DNA of 64,000 nt from Mycobacterium gallinarum. Lineage in GTDB: Bacteria; Actinomycetota; Actinomycetes; Mycobacteriales; Mycobacteriaceae. This document shows, piece after piece, positions 33,543-42,355 of this stretch. Both the position numbers and the translations under genes were made by a program. The notes below the pieces were generated by a model. It was not told where the DNA came from and did not search any database. It saw only the letters and a list, made by a program, of their open reading frames with translations. The stretch covers positions 3,782,001 through 3,846,000 of the forward strand of contig NZ_AP022601.1 of NCBI RefSeq assembly GCF_010726765.1, read 5' to 3'. Within the stretch, counting starts at the first letter, position 1, and each line of letters begins with the position of its first letter.

Positions 33543-34303
33543 CAGCCGAGCACCCGAACGCCGATTGCGGTCATCAGAACGTTGATGACGAAAAGGCAGA
33601 TGAACGCATAGATGACGGTCTCGTTGACGGCCTCTCCGACTCCCTTGGGTCCGCCCTTGACGGTCAGGCCGCGGTAGCAGCCGACGAGGCCTGCCATCAC
33701 ACCGAACAACAGGGCTTTGACTTCGGAGATCACCAACTCGCCCAAGCCGGTCAGGATCGTCAGACCGTTGATGAACGCACCGGGGTTCACCCCCTGCAGC
33801 AGTACGGAGAACACGTAACCGCCGGTGAGACCGATCGCGATCACCAAGCCGTTGAGCAGCAGAGCGACGGTGGTCGAGGCCAGCACACGCGGAACCACAA
33901 GGCGCTGAATGGGATCGATGCCGAGCACTCGCATCGCATCGATTTCTTCACGGATGGTGCGGGCACCCAGGTCGGCGCAGATTGCGGTGGCGCCGGCGCC
34001 GGCGATCACGAGCACGGTCGAGATCGGGCCCAGCTGCGTCACCGTGCCGAACGCGGTACCGGAGCCGGACAGGTCCGCCGCACCGATCTCGCGCAAGAGA
34101 ATGTTGAGGGTGAAGGCGACCAGGACCGTGAACGGGATCGAGATCAACAGGGTCGGGATGAGCGCAACCCGCGCGATCATCCACGTCTGGTCGAGGTACT
34201 CGCGGAACTGAAAGGGGCGTCGAAATATCTTGACGAAGGTGTCCATCGACATTTCGAAGAAACCGCCCACGGCCCGAGTCGGTGCCGCGAGCTGTTCGAT
34301 CAA
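33542..34303 (-). CDS. yrbE4A: YrbE4A permease (MlaE family)
   Basis: A 253-residue membrane protein, the first gene of the mce4 operon. The MlaE-type coupling motif is clear: REEIDAMRVLGIDPIQRLVV at about residues 117-137. Several hydrophobic helices follow. The upstream leader (34304-34569) holds two KstR-type sites, which fits induction by cholesterol metabolites. It works with YrbE4B and the shared ATPase MceG to energise import. Confidence 0.94.
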   Translation of the reverse strand: MIEQLAAPTRAVGGFFEMSMDTFVKIFRRPFQFREYLDQTWMIARVALIPTLLISIPFTVLVAFTLNILLREIGAADLSGSGTAFGTVTQLGPISTVLVIAGAGATAICADLGARTIREEIDAMRVLGIDPIQRLVVPRVLASTTVALLLNGLVIAIGLTGGYVFSVLLQGVNPGAFINGLTILTGLGELVISEVKALLFGVMAGLVGCYRGLTVKGGPKGVGEAVNETVIYAFICLFVINVLMTAIGVRVLG

Positions 34304-34431
34304 CCTCGGGCTCCGTTTCTCTGCGGTGGCGGGCGGAGGGCTCGCGTGGCGAAGACTTCGGATAACGTCGCCGACGCTTGCTTTACACCCGTGGTTTAAG
34401 CACTGCTCTTAGTGAGCCGGATCATACTAAC

Positions 34432-34445
34432 TAGAACAAGTTCAC
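34432..34445. promoter_or_regulatory. Imperfect KstR-type box in the mce4 leader
   Basis: TAGAACAAGTTCAC matches TnnAACnnGTTnnA except for the last base (C for A). It lies 129 bp from the yrbE4A start. Confidence 0.55.
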
Positions 34446-34520
34446 AGTGTCAAAGAACCGGAAAAAAGGTCCAAATTGTTATATTCGCGCTGGTCAAAGC
34501 CGGTGTGACACACGCCATAT

Positions 34521-34534
34521 TAGAACGTGTTCTA
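34521..34534. promoter_or_regulatory. KstR-type box upstream of the mce4 operon
   Basis: TAGAACGTGTTCTA fits the KstR consensus perfectly and is palindromic. It lies 36 bp past the hsd4A stop and 218 bp before yrbE4A. Confidence 0.85.
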
Positions 34535-34569
34535 GTCTCCCAAGTTGGGAGCGGTCAAGATTATCGAGC

Positions 34570-35478
34570 TTATGAATTCATAATGTCGGTCGCTGCGAAA
34601 TTCGCATCCGAGCCGCGCTCAGCAAAGTAGTCGCGCAATGTAATTGACAGGTCCGTAGGTTTCCAGGCGTCACCCAGTGCGCTGAACTGAGCTTCGACCG
34701 TTGGCGCCGCAAGAAGCGTCACAGTAGGACCGTAAACGATGAAGAGCTGTCCGTTGACGCCTTCCGCAGCGGGCGAGGCCAGAAATTGCACCAACGTGAC
34801 GACATGCTCGGGCGACAGCGAGTCGATCTGCCCCTCGGTCAGCTCCGGCGCCTCGCCGAAAACGTCGGCGGTCATCGCGGTGCGGGCGCGGGGCGCGATC
34901 GCGTTGGCCCGCACGCCGTAGCGCTCCAAGGCCCGCGCCATCGTCAGCGTCAGCGCGGTGATGCCCGCCTTCGCGGCGCCGTAGTTCGCCTGCCCGACCG
35001 GCCCGACCAGGCCGGCCTCGGACGACGTATTGATGACGCGGCCGTAGACGCGGCCGTCGTTCTCCTTGGCCTTACTGCGCCAATAGGTGGCTGCGTTGCG
35101 AGTCAGCAGGAAGTGACCCCGCAGATGGACCGCGATAACCGCATCCCAGTCTTCATCGGTCATGTTGAACAGCATGCGGTCGCGCGTGATGCCCGCATTG
35201 TTGACGACGATGCTCAGACCGCCGAGGCCGTCGGCGGTGGACACCAGCTCGTCGGCCGTCGACCGCTCGCTGATGTCACCGGCGACCGCGACCGCCTTTG
35301 AACCCGCGGCGACGATCTCGTCGATCACGTCGGAGCGGTCCAACGCACCTGCGATGTCGTTGACGACGACGGTGGCGCCGGCGCGCGCCAGACCGATGGC
35401 CTCGGCGCGGCCCAGCCCGGCGGCCGCGCCGGTCACCACGGCAACGAGGCCGGAAAGATCAGTCGCATCTGCAGTCAT
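34570..35478 (-). CDS. hsd4A: Hsd4A-type SDR (steroid/3-hydroxyacyl-CoA dehydrogenase, Rv3502c-like)
   Basis: A 302-residue SDR of the MFE type: TGAAAGLGRAEAIGLARAGA, VNNAGITRDRMLFNM and catalytic YGAAK. The ortholog Rv3502c sits at the same place upstream of yrbE4A; work on actinobacterial Hsd4A proteins assigns 17-beta-hydroxysteroid and 22-hydroxy-acyl-CoA dehydrogenase activity in side-chain beta-oxidation. It lies 12 nt after fdxD, so the two form a leftward operon. Expression probably starts at the KstR box at 35748. Confidence 0.9.
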   Translation of the reverse strand: MTADATDLSGLVAVVTGAAAGLGRAEAIGLARAGATVVVNDIAGALDRSDVIDEIVAAGSKAVAVAGDISERSTADELVSTADGLGGLSIVVNNAGITRDRMLFNMTDEDWDAVIAVHLRGHFLLTRNAATYWRSKAKENDGRVYGRVINTSSEAGLVGPVGQANYGAAKAGITALTLTMARALERYGVRANAIAPRARTAMTADVFGEAPELTEGQIDSLSPEHVVTLVQFLASPAAEGVNGQLFIVYGPTVTLLAAPTVEAQFSALGDAWKPTDLSITLRDYFAERGSDANFAATDIMNS

Positions 35479-35490
35479 TTATGAATACCT

Positions 35491-35682
35491 CTAGTCTCTG
35501 CGGATCAGGGCTGCTCGCGGGCACTCGGCGATCGACTGCTCCGCCAGGTCCTCCTGGTCGGCGGGCACCGGATCGGCCTTGACGACCGCATAATCGTCGT
35601 CGTCGAGATCGAACAGGTCGGGGGCGATTCCAACGCATACGGCGTTGCCCTCGCAACGGTCACGGTCCACTTCCACTCGCAT
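35491..35682 (-). CDS. fdxD: Ferredoxin FdxD ([3Fe-4S] type)
   Basis: A 63-residue ferredoxin: RCEGNAVCVGIAPDLFDLDD gives the C-x5-C pair and ECPRAAL the third cysteine and proline, the pattern of [3Fe-4S] P450-type ferredoxins. Position equals Rv3503c. It probably passes electrons to a steroid P450 such as CYP142 encoded in this window or CYP125 elsewhere. It is divergent from fadE26, with a KstR box between them. Confidence 0.92.
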   Translation of the reverse strand: MRVEVDRDRCEGNAVCVGIAPDLFDLDDDDYAVVKADPVPADQEDLAEQSIAECPRAALIRRD

Positions 35683-35747
35683 GACGCACTCCTTGCGCTC
35701 GGGGCTGCTTCGAGCAACCAGTGTGGCACCGGCCTGGACCCCAAGAC

Positions 35748-35761
35748 TAGAACGTGTTACA
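35748..35761. promoter_or_regulatory. KstR-type box between fdxD and fadE26
   Basis: TAGAACGTGTTACA fits TnnAACnnGTTnnA. It lies 66 bp from the fdxD start and 80 bp from the fadE26 start and can serve both divergent operons. Confidence 0.85.
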
Positions 35762-35841
35762 ACCGGGAGTGAAGTCGGGCTGGACTTCGGTTCAAGCCTG
35801 GTGCACGTATACCGGTGCTCTACAGAAGTTAGGACAAGGCG

Positions 35842-37023
35842 ATGCGGATCGGCTACACCCCAGAGCAGGAGGAGTTGCGTCGCGAGCTACGGGCGTACTT
35901 CACCAAGCTGATGACCCCCGAGCGCGCCGAAGCGCTGGCCTCCAGCGACGGCGAGATGGGGCGGGGCAACGTCTATCGCGAAACGGTCGCCCAAATGGGC
36001 AAGGACGGGTGGCTGACGCTCTCGTGGCCCAAGGAGTACGGCGGCCAGGCGCGCCCGCCGATGGACGGACTGATCTTCAACGACGAGGCCGCAATCGCGA
36101 ACGTCCCGGTGCCATTCCTGACCATCAACAGCGTCGCGCCGACGATCATGCACTTCGGCAGCGACGAGCAGAAGAAGTTCTTCCTGCCCAAGATCGCCGC
36201 CGGAGAACTGCACTTCGCGATCGGATACTCCGAGCCGGGCGCCGGCACCGACCTGGCCGCGCTGCGGACCACGGCGGTACGCGACGGCGACGACTACGTC
36301 ATCAACGGTCAGAAGATGTGGACCAGCCTGATCGCCTACGCCGACTACGTGTGGCTCGCGGTGCGCACCAACCCGGAGGCCAAGAAACACCGCGGCATCT
36401 CGATGCTCATCGTGCCGACGACGGCCGAGGGCTTCTCCTGGACGCCGGTGCACACCATGGCCGGCGTCGACACCAGCGCCACCTACTACCAGGACGTGCG
36501 GGTGCCGGTGTCCAGCCTCGTCGGCGAGGAGAACGCGGGGTGGAAGCTGGTCACCAATCAGCTCAACCACGAGCGCGTCGCACTGGTTTCCGCGCAGCCG
36601 ATCTTCTCGGCGCTCGACGGTGTCCGCGAGTGGGCACAGAACACCAAGGACGCCCATGGCAGGCGCGTGATCGACTCCGAGTGGGTTCAGCTGAACCTGG
36701 CTCGGGTGCATGCCAAGGCCGAAGTACTCAAGCTCATCAACTGGGAGCTCGCCTCCTCCACGGATGCCGCCCCGTCACCGGCTGACGCGTCGGCCGCGAA
36801 GGTGTACGGCACCGAATTGGCCACCGAGGCCTACCGACTGCTGATGGAGGTGCTCGGCACCGCCGCGACACTGCGCACGAACACCCCCGGAGCCCTGCTG
36901 CGGGGCCGCATCGAACGCATGCACCGCTCGTGCCTGATCCTCACCTTCGGTGGCGGCACCAACGAGATCCAGCGCGACATCATCGGCATGGTCGCCCTCG
37001 GCCTGCCCAGGGTCAACCGGTAA
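35842..37023 (+). CDS. fadE26: Acyl-CoA dehydrogenase FadE26 (catalytic subunit of the ChsE4-ChsE5 type)
   Basis: A 393-residue acyl-CoA dehydrogenase. Glu244 in QLNHERVAL is at the place of the catalytic base of M. tuberculosis ChsE4, and the FAD motif GGGTNEIQRDII is at the C-terminus. AGGACAAGG precedes ATG 35842. With FadE27 it should form an alpha2-beta2 enzyme that dehydrogenates the first steroid side-chain CoA thioesters. It begins a three-gene operon (fadE26-fadE27-fadD17) controlled by the KstR box upstream. Confidence 0.94.
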   Translation: MRIGYTPEQEELRRELRAYFTKLMTPERAEALASSDGEMGRGNVYRETVAQMGKDGWLTLSWPKEYGGQARPPMDGLIFNDEAAIANVPVPFLTINSVAPTIMHFGSDEQKKFFLPKIAAGELHFAIGYSEPGAGTDLAALRTTAVRDGDDYVINGQKMWTSLIAYADYVWLAVRTNPEAKKHRGISMLIVPTTAEGFSWTPVHTMAGVDTSATYYQDVRVPVSSLVGEENAGWKLVTNQLNHERVALVSAQPIFSALDGVREWAQNTKDAHGRRVIDSEWVQLNLARVHAKAEVLKLINWELASSTDAAPSPADASAAKVYGTELATEAYRLLMEVLGTAATLRTNTPGALLRGRIERMHRSCLILTFGGGTNEIQRDIIGMVALGLPRVNR

Positions 37024-37036
37024 GGACTGAGACGAC

Positions 37037-38161
37037 ATGGACTTCAAGACAACTGAGGCATCCGAGGATCTCGGAGGTCTGGCGCGCACCATCACCGAGT
37101 CGGTCAGCACGCCGGAACGCCAACGCGAACTCGACGGTCTCGACGAACGCTTCGACAAGACGCTGTGGAGCAAGCTGATCGAGGCCGACATCTTGTCCAC
37201 CGCTGCGCCGGAGTCCCTGGGCGGCGGCGGATTCGGAGTACTGGAGCAGGTCGCGGTTCTCGTCGCACTCGGTAGGCAGATGGCCGCGGTGCCGTACCTG
37301 GAATCGGCGGTGCTGGCCGCGGGCGCGCTGGCGACATTCGGGTCCGAAGCCCTGCAGCAGGAGTGGGCGGTGCCCGCCGTCAACGGGCAGAAGATCCTGT
37401 CCGTCGCGCTCGACGGTGAGATGGGTGAAGGCCCGGTGCAGGCGAGTGCGAACGGTGACGGATTCCGGTTGACCGGCAGCCGCACCCAGGTGAGCTACGG
37501 CCCGGTCGCCGACGCGTTCCTCGTGCCCGCCGAAACCGATTCCGGCACCAAGGTCTTCGTGGTCGCCGCCTCCGATTCCGGTGTCACTGTCGAGTCGCTG
37601 AGCACCACCGGACACGGCAGCGTCGGCCATCTGGAACTCCGCGGTGTCGAGTTGGGCGCCGACCGTGTCGTCGGCGGCACAGGCTCAACTGCCGGCTCAG
37701 CGGGCGACGAGGTACTCGCCTGGCTTACCACGCATGGCACGTTGGGCCGCAGCGCTTTTCAGCTCGGTGTGGTGGAGCGCGCACTCGAGCTCACGGCCGA
37801 ATACGCCCGCGAGCGTGAGCAGTTCGAGCGGCCGATCGGCAGCTTCCAGGCCGTCTCGTCACGGTTGGCCGACGGCTACATCGACGTCAAGGCGCTGCGA
37901 CTGACGGTGACCCAGGCGGCGTGGCGGTTGTCCGAAGACCTGCCTGCCGACGTCGAGGTCAACACCGCGGCGTTCTGGGCGGCCGAGGCGGGGCATCGCG
38001 TCGCCCACACCACGGTGCACGTGCACGGCGGCGTCGGGATCGACACCGATCACCCGGTGCACAGGTACTTCCTGGCGGCCAAGCAGACCGAGTTCGCGGT
38101 CGGCGGGGCCACCGGGCAGCTGCTGCGCATCGGTCGTGAACTGGCCGACACGCCCGCTTGA
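37037..38161 (+). CDS. fadE27: Acyl-CoA dehydrogenase FadE27 (partner subunit)
   Basis: A 374-residue acyl-CoA dehydrogenase homologue with the FAD-contact arginine segment YAREREQFERPIGSFQAV and the C-terminal HVHGGVGIDTDHPVHRYF. The position aligned with FadE26 Glu244 does not show a matching Asn-His-Glu-Arg motif, as in known heteromeric pairs where one subunit supplies the base and the other completes the flavin site. It lies 13 nt after fadE26 and overlaps fadD17 by 4 nt. Confidence 0.93.
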   Translation: MDFKTTEASEDLGGLARTITESVSTPERQRELDGLDERFDKTLWSKLIEADILSTAAPESLGGGGFGVLEQVAVLVALGRQMAAVPYLESAVLAAGALATFGSEALQQEWAVPAVNGQKILSVALDGEMGEGPVQASANGDGFRLTGSRTQVSYGPVADAFLVPAETDSGTKVFVVAASDSGVTVESLSTTGHGSVGHLELRGVELGADRVVGGTGSTAGSAGDEVLAWLTTHGTLGRSAFQLGVVERALELTAEYAREREQFERPIGSFQAVSSRLADGYIDVKALRLTVTQAAWRLSEDLPADVEVNTAAFWAAEAGHRVAHTTVHVHGGVGIDTDHPVHRYFLAAKQTEFAVGGATGQLLRIGRELADTPA

Positions 38162-39678
38162 ATCCGGCGACGGGAAGCGAGCTTCCCACCGTAACCTCGC
38201 TGATCGCACCGCTGGTCGACGTCGACGACCGCGGGGTCTACTTCGAGGACACGTTCACCACGTGGCGTGAGCACATCGCCAACGGCGCTGCGGTGGCGGC
38301 TGCGCTGCGTGCGCGCATGGATCCTGAGCGGCCGCCGCATGTAGGTGTGCTGCTTCAGAACACCCCGTTCTTCTCGTCGGTTCTGGTGGCGGCGGGGTTG
38401 ACCGGAATCGTGCCGGTGGGGTTGAACCCGGTGCGCCGTGGCGCGGCGCTGCAGCGCGACGTCACGCACGCGGATTGCCAGGTGGTGCTTGCGGATTCGG
38501 CATCGGCGGCCGTCGTCGGCGATATCGAGCACATCGACGTCGACTCACCGCAGTGGGCAGCCGAGGTGGCGCGCTACTCCGACGAACCCGTCGTCGCCTA
38601 CGACGCCGACCCTGGTGATCTGTTCATGCTGATCTATACGTCGGGCACCAGCGGGGACCCCAAGGCGGTCAAGTGCAGCCAGGGCAAGGTCGCCATCGCG
38701 GGTCAGATGATGACGCAGCGATTCGAGCTCGGGTCCCGGGACGTCTGCTACGTGTCGATGCCGTTGTTCCACTCGAACGCGGTGCTGGTCGGCTGGGCCG
38801 TGGCCTTGGCTTCACAAAGCTCACTTGCGTTGCGGCGCAAGTTCTCCGCGTCGCAGTTTTTGCCGGATGTCCGTCGGTTCGGTGCGACGTACGCCAACTA
38901 CGTGGGCAAACCGCTGTCGTATGTGCTCGCCACTCCCGAACAACCCGACGATGCCGACAATCCGCTGCGCGCCGTCTACGGCAACGAGGGCGCACCCGCC
39001 GACGTCGAGAGATTCGCCAGCCGGTTCAACACCCTGGTGATGGACGGGTTCGGTTCGACCGAGGGCGGTATCGCGATCGGCCGCACACCGGACACCCCGC
39101 CGGGGTCGCTCGGCCCGCTGCCCGAAGGCACCGAAATTCTCGACGTCGAGACCGGGGAGCCCTGCCCGCCCGGCGTCACGGGCGAGTTGGTGAACACATC
39201 GAGCGCTGGGCGTTTCGAGGGCTACTACAACGATCCGGGCGCCGACGCCGAACGGATGCGCGGCGGGGCTTACCACAGCGGCGATCTGGCCTACCGCGAC
39301 GAGAACGGCTACGCGTACTTCGCCGGCCGGCTCGGTGACTGGATGCGCGTCGACGGTGAGAACCTCGGCTCAGCGCCGATCGAGCGGGTGCTGCTGCGCC
39401 ATCCCGACGTCGTCGAAGTGGCGGTGTACGGCATTCCCGCGCCCGATGTCGGAGACCAGGTCATGGCGGCCGTGGTGTTGGTCGAGGGCGCGTCGTTCGA
39501 TCCGGAGCAGTTCCGCGAATTCCTCGCCGATCAATCCGACCTCGGACCCAAGCAATGGCCGTCGTATGTGCGGGTCGGCACCGACCTACCCCGCACCGAG
39601 ACGTTCAAGGTGATCAAACGCCGGTTGCAGGCCGAAGGGACCGACTGCGACGACCCGGTGTATCCGATTCAGCGCTGA
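38158..39678 (+). CDS. fadD17: Acyl-CoA synthetase FadD17 (steroid side-chain)
   Basis: A 506-residue AMP-forming acyl-CoA synthetase. The P-loop-like motif is LIYTSGTSGDPKAVKCS and later motifs are MDGFGSTEGG, YHSGDLAYRD and the C-terminal TFKVIKR with the catalytic lysine. TTG 38158 overlaps the fadE27 stop (TTGA). It closely follows M. tuberculosis FadD17, which prefers C5-side-chain cholesterol acids. Last gene of the KstR-controlled fadE26 operon. Confidence 0.94.
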   Translation: MNPATGSELPTVTSLIAPLVDVDDRGVYFEDTFTTWREHIANGAAVAAALRARMDPERPPHVGVLLQNTPFFSSVLVAAGLTGIVPVGLNPVRRGAALQRDVTHADCQVVLADSASAAVVGDIEHIDVDSPQWAAEVARYSDEPVVAYDADPGDLFMLIYTSGTSGDPKAVKCSQGKVAIAGQMMTQRFELGSRDVCYVSMPLFHSNAVLVGWAVALASQSSLALRRKFSASQFLPDVRRFGATYANYVGKPLSYVLATPEQPDDADNPLRAVYGNEGAPADVERFASRFNTLVMDGFGSTEGGIAIGRTPDTPPGSLGPLPEGTEILDVETGEPCPPGVTGELVNTSSAGRFEGYYNDPGADAERMRGGAYHSGDLAYRDENGYAYFAGRLGDWMRVDGENLGSAPIERVLLRHPDVVEVAVYGIPAPDVGDQVMAAVVLVEGASFDPEQFREFLADQSDLGPKQWPSYVRVGTDLPRTETFKVIKRRLQAEGTDCDDPVYPIQR

Positions 39679-39696
39679 GAATTGATGTCCTTACCC

Positions 39697-39726
39697 ATGT
39701 ACATCAAATGCACATTTGATGTACAT
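39697..39726. promoter_or_regulatory. 30-bp perfect palindrome, probable TetR operator
   Basis: ATGTACATCAAATG (39697-39710) and CATTTGATGTACAT (39713-39726) are exact reverse complements around a CA centre. The site ends 10 nt before the regulator start codon, so bound protein would block its transcription. Confidence 0.75.
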
Positions 39727-39736
39727 TGCTGTGGAC

Positions 39737-40315
39737 ATGAAATCGCGCAGGTACGACATGCGCGCGCGTCAGCAGGCGAAAGACGCCACCCGCGACGCGA
39801 TCATCGACGCTGCCATTGACGCCTTCGAGGCAGAACGAACGTTCGCCATCACGCTGCCGGCGGTGGCTGAGCGCGCCGATGTGACGGTCAAGACGCTACT
39901 TCGGCATTTCGGCAATCGCGAGACGTTGATCGATGCCGCATGGCAGCGGCTCTTCGACGACATCCGCGCCGAGCGTGAACCACCGCCTGACGATCCGGCA
40001 GCCGCGCTGGAGATCCTGATCGAGCACTACGAGCGTCGCGGCACGATGGTCCTCGCCACCCTGGCCCAGGACGACAAAGACGCCAGGGCACAGCGCATGA
40101 ACAGCGCGGGCCGTCTCGGCCATCGCGGATGGGTGGAGCAGGTGTTCGGCGCCCGCCTGCCCCAACGGCCAGCCGAACGTTCCCGGCTGATCGACGTGCT
40201 GGTGGTCGCGACCGATGTCTACACCTGGAAACTCCTTCGGCACGATCGTGGACTCTCGGTGGGCGACGTCTGCGATCGCATGCTGCTGATGACGGAAGCG
40301 GTGCTCAGCGCATGA
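39737..40315 (+). CDS. TetR-family regulator next to a glycosyltransferase
   Basis: A 192-residue protein with a TetR helix-turn-helix at residues about 10-55 (RDAIIDAAIDAFEAERTF, VAERADVTVKTLLRHFGNRE). ATG 39737 is chosen because the open frame further upstream runs through the palindromic operator; GTG 39731 is another option. Its stop overlaps the ATG of the glycosyltransferase gene (ATGA), so the two are cotranscribed and translationally coupled. It is probably an autorepressor that also controls the glycosyltransferase; the ligand is unknown. Confidence 0.87.
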   Translation: MKSRRYDMRARQQAKDATRDAIIDAAIDAFEAERTFAITLPAVAERADVTVKTLLRHFGNRETLIDAAWQRLFDDIRAEREPPPDDPAAALEILIEHYERRGTMVLATLAQDDKDARAQRMNSAGRLGHRGWVEQVFGARLPQRPAERSRLIDVLVVATDVYTWKLLRHDRGLSVGDVCDRMLLMTEAVLSA

Positions 40316-41424
40316 AAATTCTCTTCGTCATGTTCGATGGCGGCGGCAACGTACCTCCGCAGTTGAAAGTCGCACGTGCACTGACGAATCGGGGCGCCGA
40401 GATCCAAGTCCTCGGTCATTCGGGGCTGCGGGAACGAATCGAGAGCGAGGGTCTTGCCTTTGAGGATTTCGCCAACGGACGCCGCTTCGATCCGGTCGCC
40501 CGTCGCACATTGCCCGCCATGATGACCGACTTCGCCAAGGTCACCATGGACCGGCGTTACGGGCAATGTGCGGTGGATGTCGCGCGACGCATCGGAGCCG
40601 ACGCGGTCGTGGTCGACGTCGTATTCGGTGCCGCGATCACCGAGGTAGTCAACGCGAAGATCCCAGCGGTAGCCTTCGTGCACTGTTTCTACCGAGGGGT
40701 TCAGGACATGCTGTCGAGCCCCCTCGGATGGCTACACCGACTCCGGGGCATCACGCCGCTGCGTGCCGACCCCGGTGCTCTGTTGCAGATCGTCACTGCC
40801 CGAGCGGATCTGGACCCCATGCGGGGTTCCCCACCGGTCCACCACGTCGGCGTGGTGTGGCAAAGCGTGCCGACACAGGCGATCCCGGCTTCGACACCGC
40901 GAATTCTGGTCAGCCTGAGCACCTGTGCTTACGCCGGCCAACGGCGCATGTTGCAGAACATCCTCGACGCCATCGAGCCACTGGGCGTGGAGGCGATCGT
41001 CACCGTCGGCCCTGGCATCGACTCCGCTGGACTGCGGGTGCCAGCCAACTGTTCTTTGCATTCATGGCTCGACCACGACGAGGTACTGGCCTGCGCATCG
41101 CTGGTGGTCGGGCATGGCGGCCACAGCACCGCGATGCGCGCGCTGTCGTTCGGTGTCCCCCTGGTGGTCATGCCAGCGAATCCGCTCATCGACCAGAAAC
41201 GGGTCGGAGCGCAAATCTCAAGCGTCGGCGCCGGCATTTTGCTGTCGAAACATGCTGGAAGCAAACGTATTCGCGCAGCCATCGAGAAGGCGTTGGGCGA
41301 CCCCGCGTACCGCGATGCCGCTGCCGGCATCGGCGCCCGTATCCGTCAACGCGACGGCGCCGAGGTGGCCGCCGACGCGATCGAAGAATTCCTGCGCTCA
41401 GGGGTCGTCAGTCCGTATCGTTAG
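40312..41424 (+). CDS. GT1 (UGT)-type glycosyltransferase
   Basis: A 370-residue glycosyltransferase of the MGT/UGT class. The C-terminal donor signature appears as HGGHSTAMRALSFGVPLVVMP (about residues 270-290), and the N-terminus MKILFVMFDGGGNVPPQL is the usual acceptor-domain start. ATG 40312 overlaps the tetR stop. This pairing resembles resistance modules in which a glycosyltransferase inactivates a small molecule sensed by the regulator. Glycosylation of an endogenous lipid is the alternative. Confidence 0.85.
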   Translation: MKILFVMFDGGGNVPPQLKVARALTNRGAEIQVLGHSGLRERIESEGLAFEDFANGRRFDPVARRTLPAMMTDFAKVTMDRRYGQCAVDVARRIGADAVVVDVVFGAAITEVVNAKIPAVAFVHCFYRGVQDMLSSPLGWLHRLRGITPLRADPGALLQIVTARADLDPMRGSPPVHHVGVVWQSVPTQAIPASTPRILVSLSTCAYAGQRRMLQNILDAIEPLGVEAIVTVGPGIDSAGLRVPANCSLHSWLDHDEVLACASLVVGHGGHSTAMRALSFGVPLVVMPANPLIDQKRVGAQISSVGAGILLSKHAGSKRIRAAIEKALGDPAYRDAAAGIGARIRQRDGAEVAADAIEEFLRSGVVSPYR

Positions 41425-41479
41425 CCTGGTGGGCGCGCCGCCCCGTGATCGCCGGAAGCCCACGCGGTATACCTCTGTC

Positions 41480-42127
41480 ATGTTGGCTGACTCACCGCTG
41501 TGGCTGATCCTCGATCTCGTCGGCACCTTCGCGTTCGCGCTCAACGGCGCGCTGACCGCGGTCCGCGCCGAGCGGCTGGACATAGTCGGCGTCGTCACGC
41601 TCGGAATGTTCACCGGTCTTGGCGGTGGCACCATCCGCGATGTCCTGCTCGATGCTTTGCCACCGGCTACATTCGTCGACTGGCGCTACCTCGCACTGGC
41701 GGCGGCAGGTGGCTTGATCGCCTTTGCGCTGAGCCGAGTTCTGCACCGACTGGCCGCCGTGATCAACGTTCTCGACGCCATCGGATTGAGCGTCTTCGCC
41801 GTCCTGGGTGCCTATAAGGCGCTCGACTTGGGATTCGGTGTGGTGCAGGCGATCATTGTCGGCGCGATCACAGCCGTCGGGGGTGGCACGATTCGCGACG
41901 TGCTGATCGGTCGGATTCCCAGCGTCCTACGTAGCGAGCTCTACGCCATCCCTGCCCTCATCGGTGCAGGCTGTGCGGTCGCGGCCGACAGCGTCGGCTA
42001 CCACGGAACGTTTGCCGCACTCGGTGCGGCGCTCGTCTGCTTCGCGATCCGCATGGTGGGCATCCGATTCGACCTGCACGCACCTCAGCCGCCGGGTTGG
42101 CGCCACGAACAAAATGGTTCGCGCTAG
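41480..42127 (+). CDS. TRIC-type cation channel protein (UPF0126/YicG)
   Basis: A 215-residue membrane protein with about seven transmembrane segments made of two homologous halves. The paired glycine motif GGGTIRDVLL / GGGTIRDVLI (about residues 50-60 and 137-147) is the hallmark of prokaryotic TRIC channels. ATG 41480 starts it; the gap to the previous gene is 55 nt. Its physiological ion is unknown. Confidence 0.9.
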   Translation: MLADSPLWLILDLVGTFAFALNGALTAVRAERLDIVGVVTLGMFTGLGGGTIRDVLLDALPPATFVDWRYLALAAAGGLIAFALSRVLHRLAAVINVLDAIGLSVFAVLGAYKALDLGFGVVQAIIVGAITAVGGGTIRDVLIGRIPSVLRSELYAIPALIGAGCAVAADSVGYHGTFAALGAALVCFAIRMVGIRFDLHAPQPPGWRHEQNGSR

Positions 42128-42137
42128 CGACTGCGTA

Positions 42138-42293
42138 TCAGTTGGTCGGGTAAGTCCACCGCTGTGCGCGCGGGCTTGCTCCCCCGTCGGATTCCCATCG
42201 CTCCAAAGCGATAGGTGCCAGTACGCGGTCGTCGTTGTGCCGCATTTCATTTCCGAGATGAGCTTCGGCGATCCTTTCGAGTGATGAAAGCAT
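42138..42293 (-). CDS. 51-residue hypothetical protein
   Basis: ATG 42293 has a strong AAGGAG ribosome site 7 nt upstream and opens a 51-codon frame (MLSSLERIAEAHLGNEMRHN to RWTYPTN). It is rich in Glu, Arg and His. It lies 62 nt downstream of the Gre-domain gene on the same strand and may share its transcript. No family is recognised. Confidence 0.5.
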   Translation of the reverse strand: MLSSLERIAEAHLGNEMRHNDDRVLAPIALERWESDGGASPRAQRWTYPTN

Positions 42294-42355
42294 TTCTTTA
42301 CTCCTTCCATGGTCGGACATCAAGCGTCGCAATCAGTTTCGGCCTCGTCCTCCCG

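Larger units (their letters stand above)
34304..34569. promoter_or_regulatory. mce4 operon promoter region/leader
   Basis: This 266-base stretch between hsd4A (ends 34570) and yrbE4A (starts 34303) contains no credible gene; a plus-strand frame at 34412-34630 has no coding character. It is AT-richer than its surroundings and holds two KstR-type boxes, so the mce4 operon has its own promoter despite the same orientation of hsd4A. Depending on which box marks the promoter, the untranslated leader could be about 100-200 nt. Confidence 0.7.

Noticed and set aside
34412..34630. 72-codon plus-strand frame in the mce4 leader
   Set aside because: It covers two KstR boxes, lacks a ribosome site and shows no codon bias typical of this genome.
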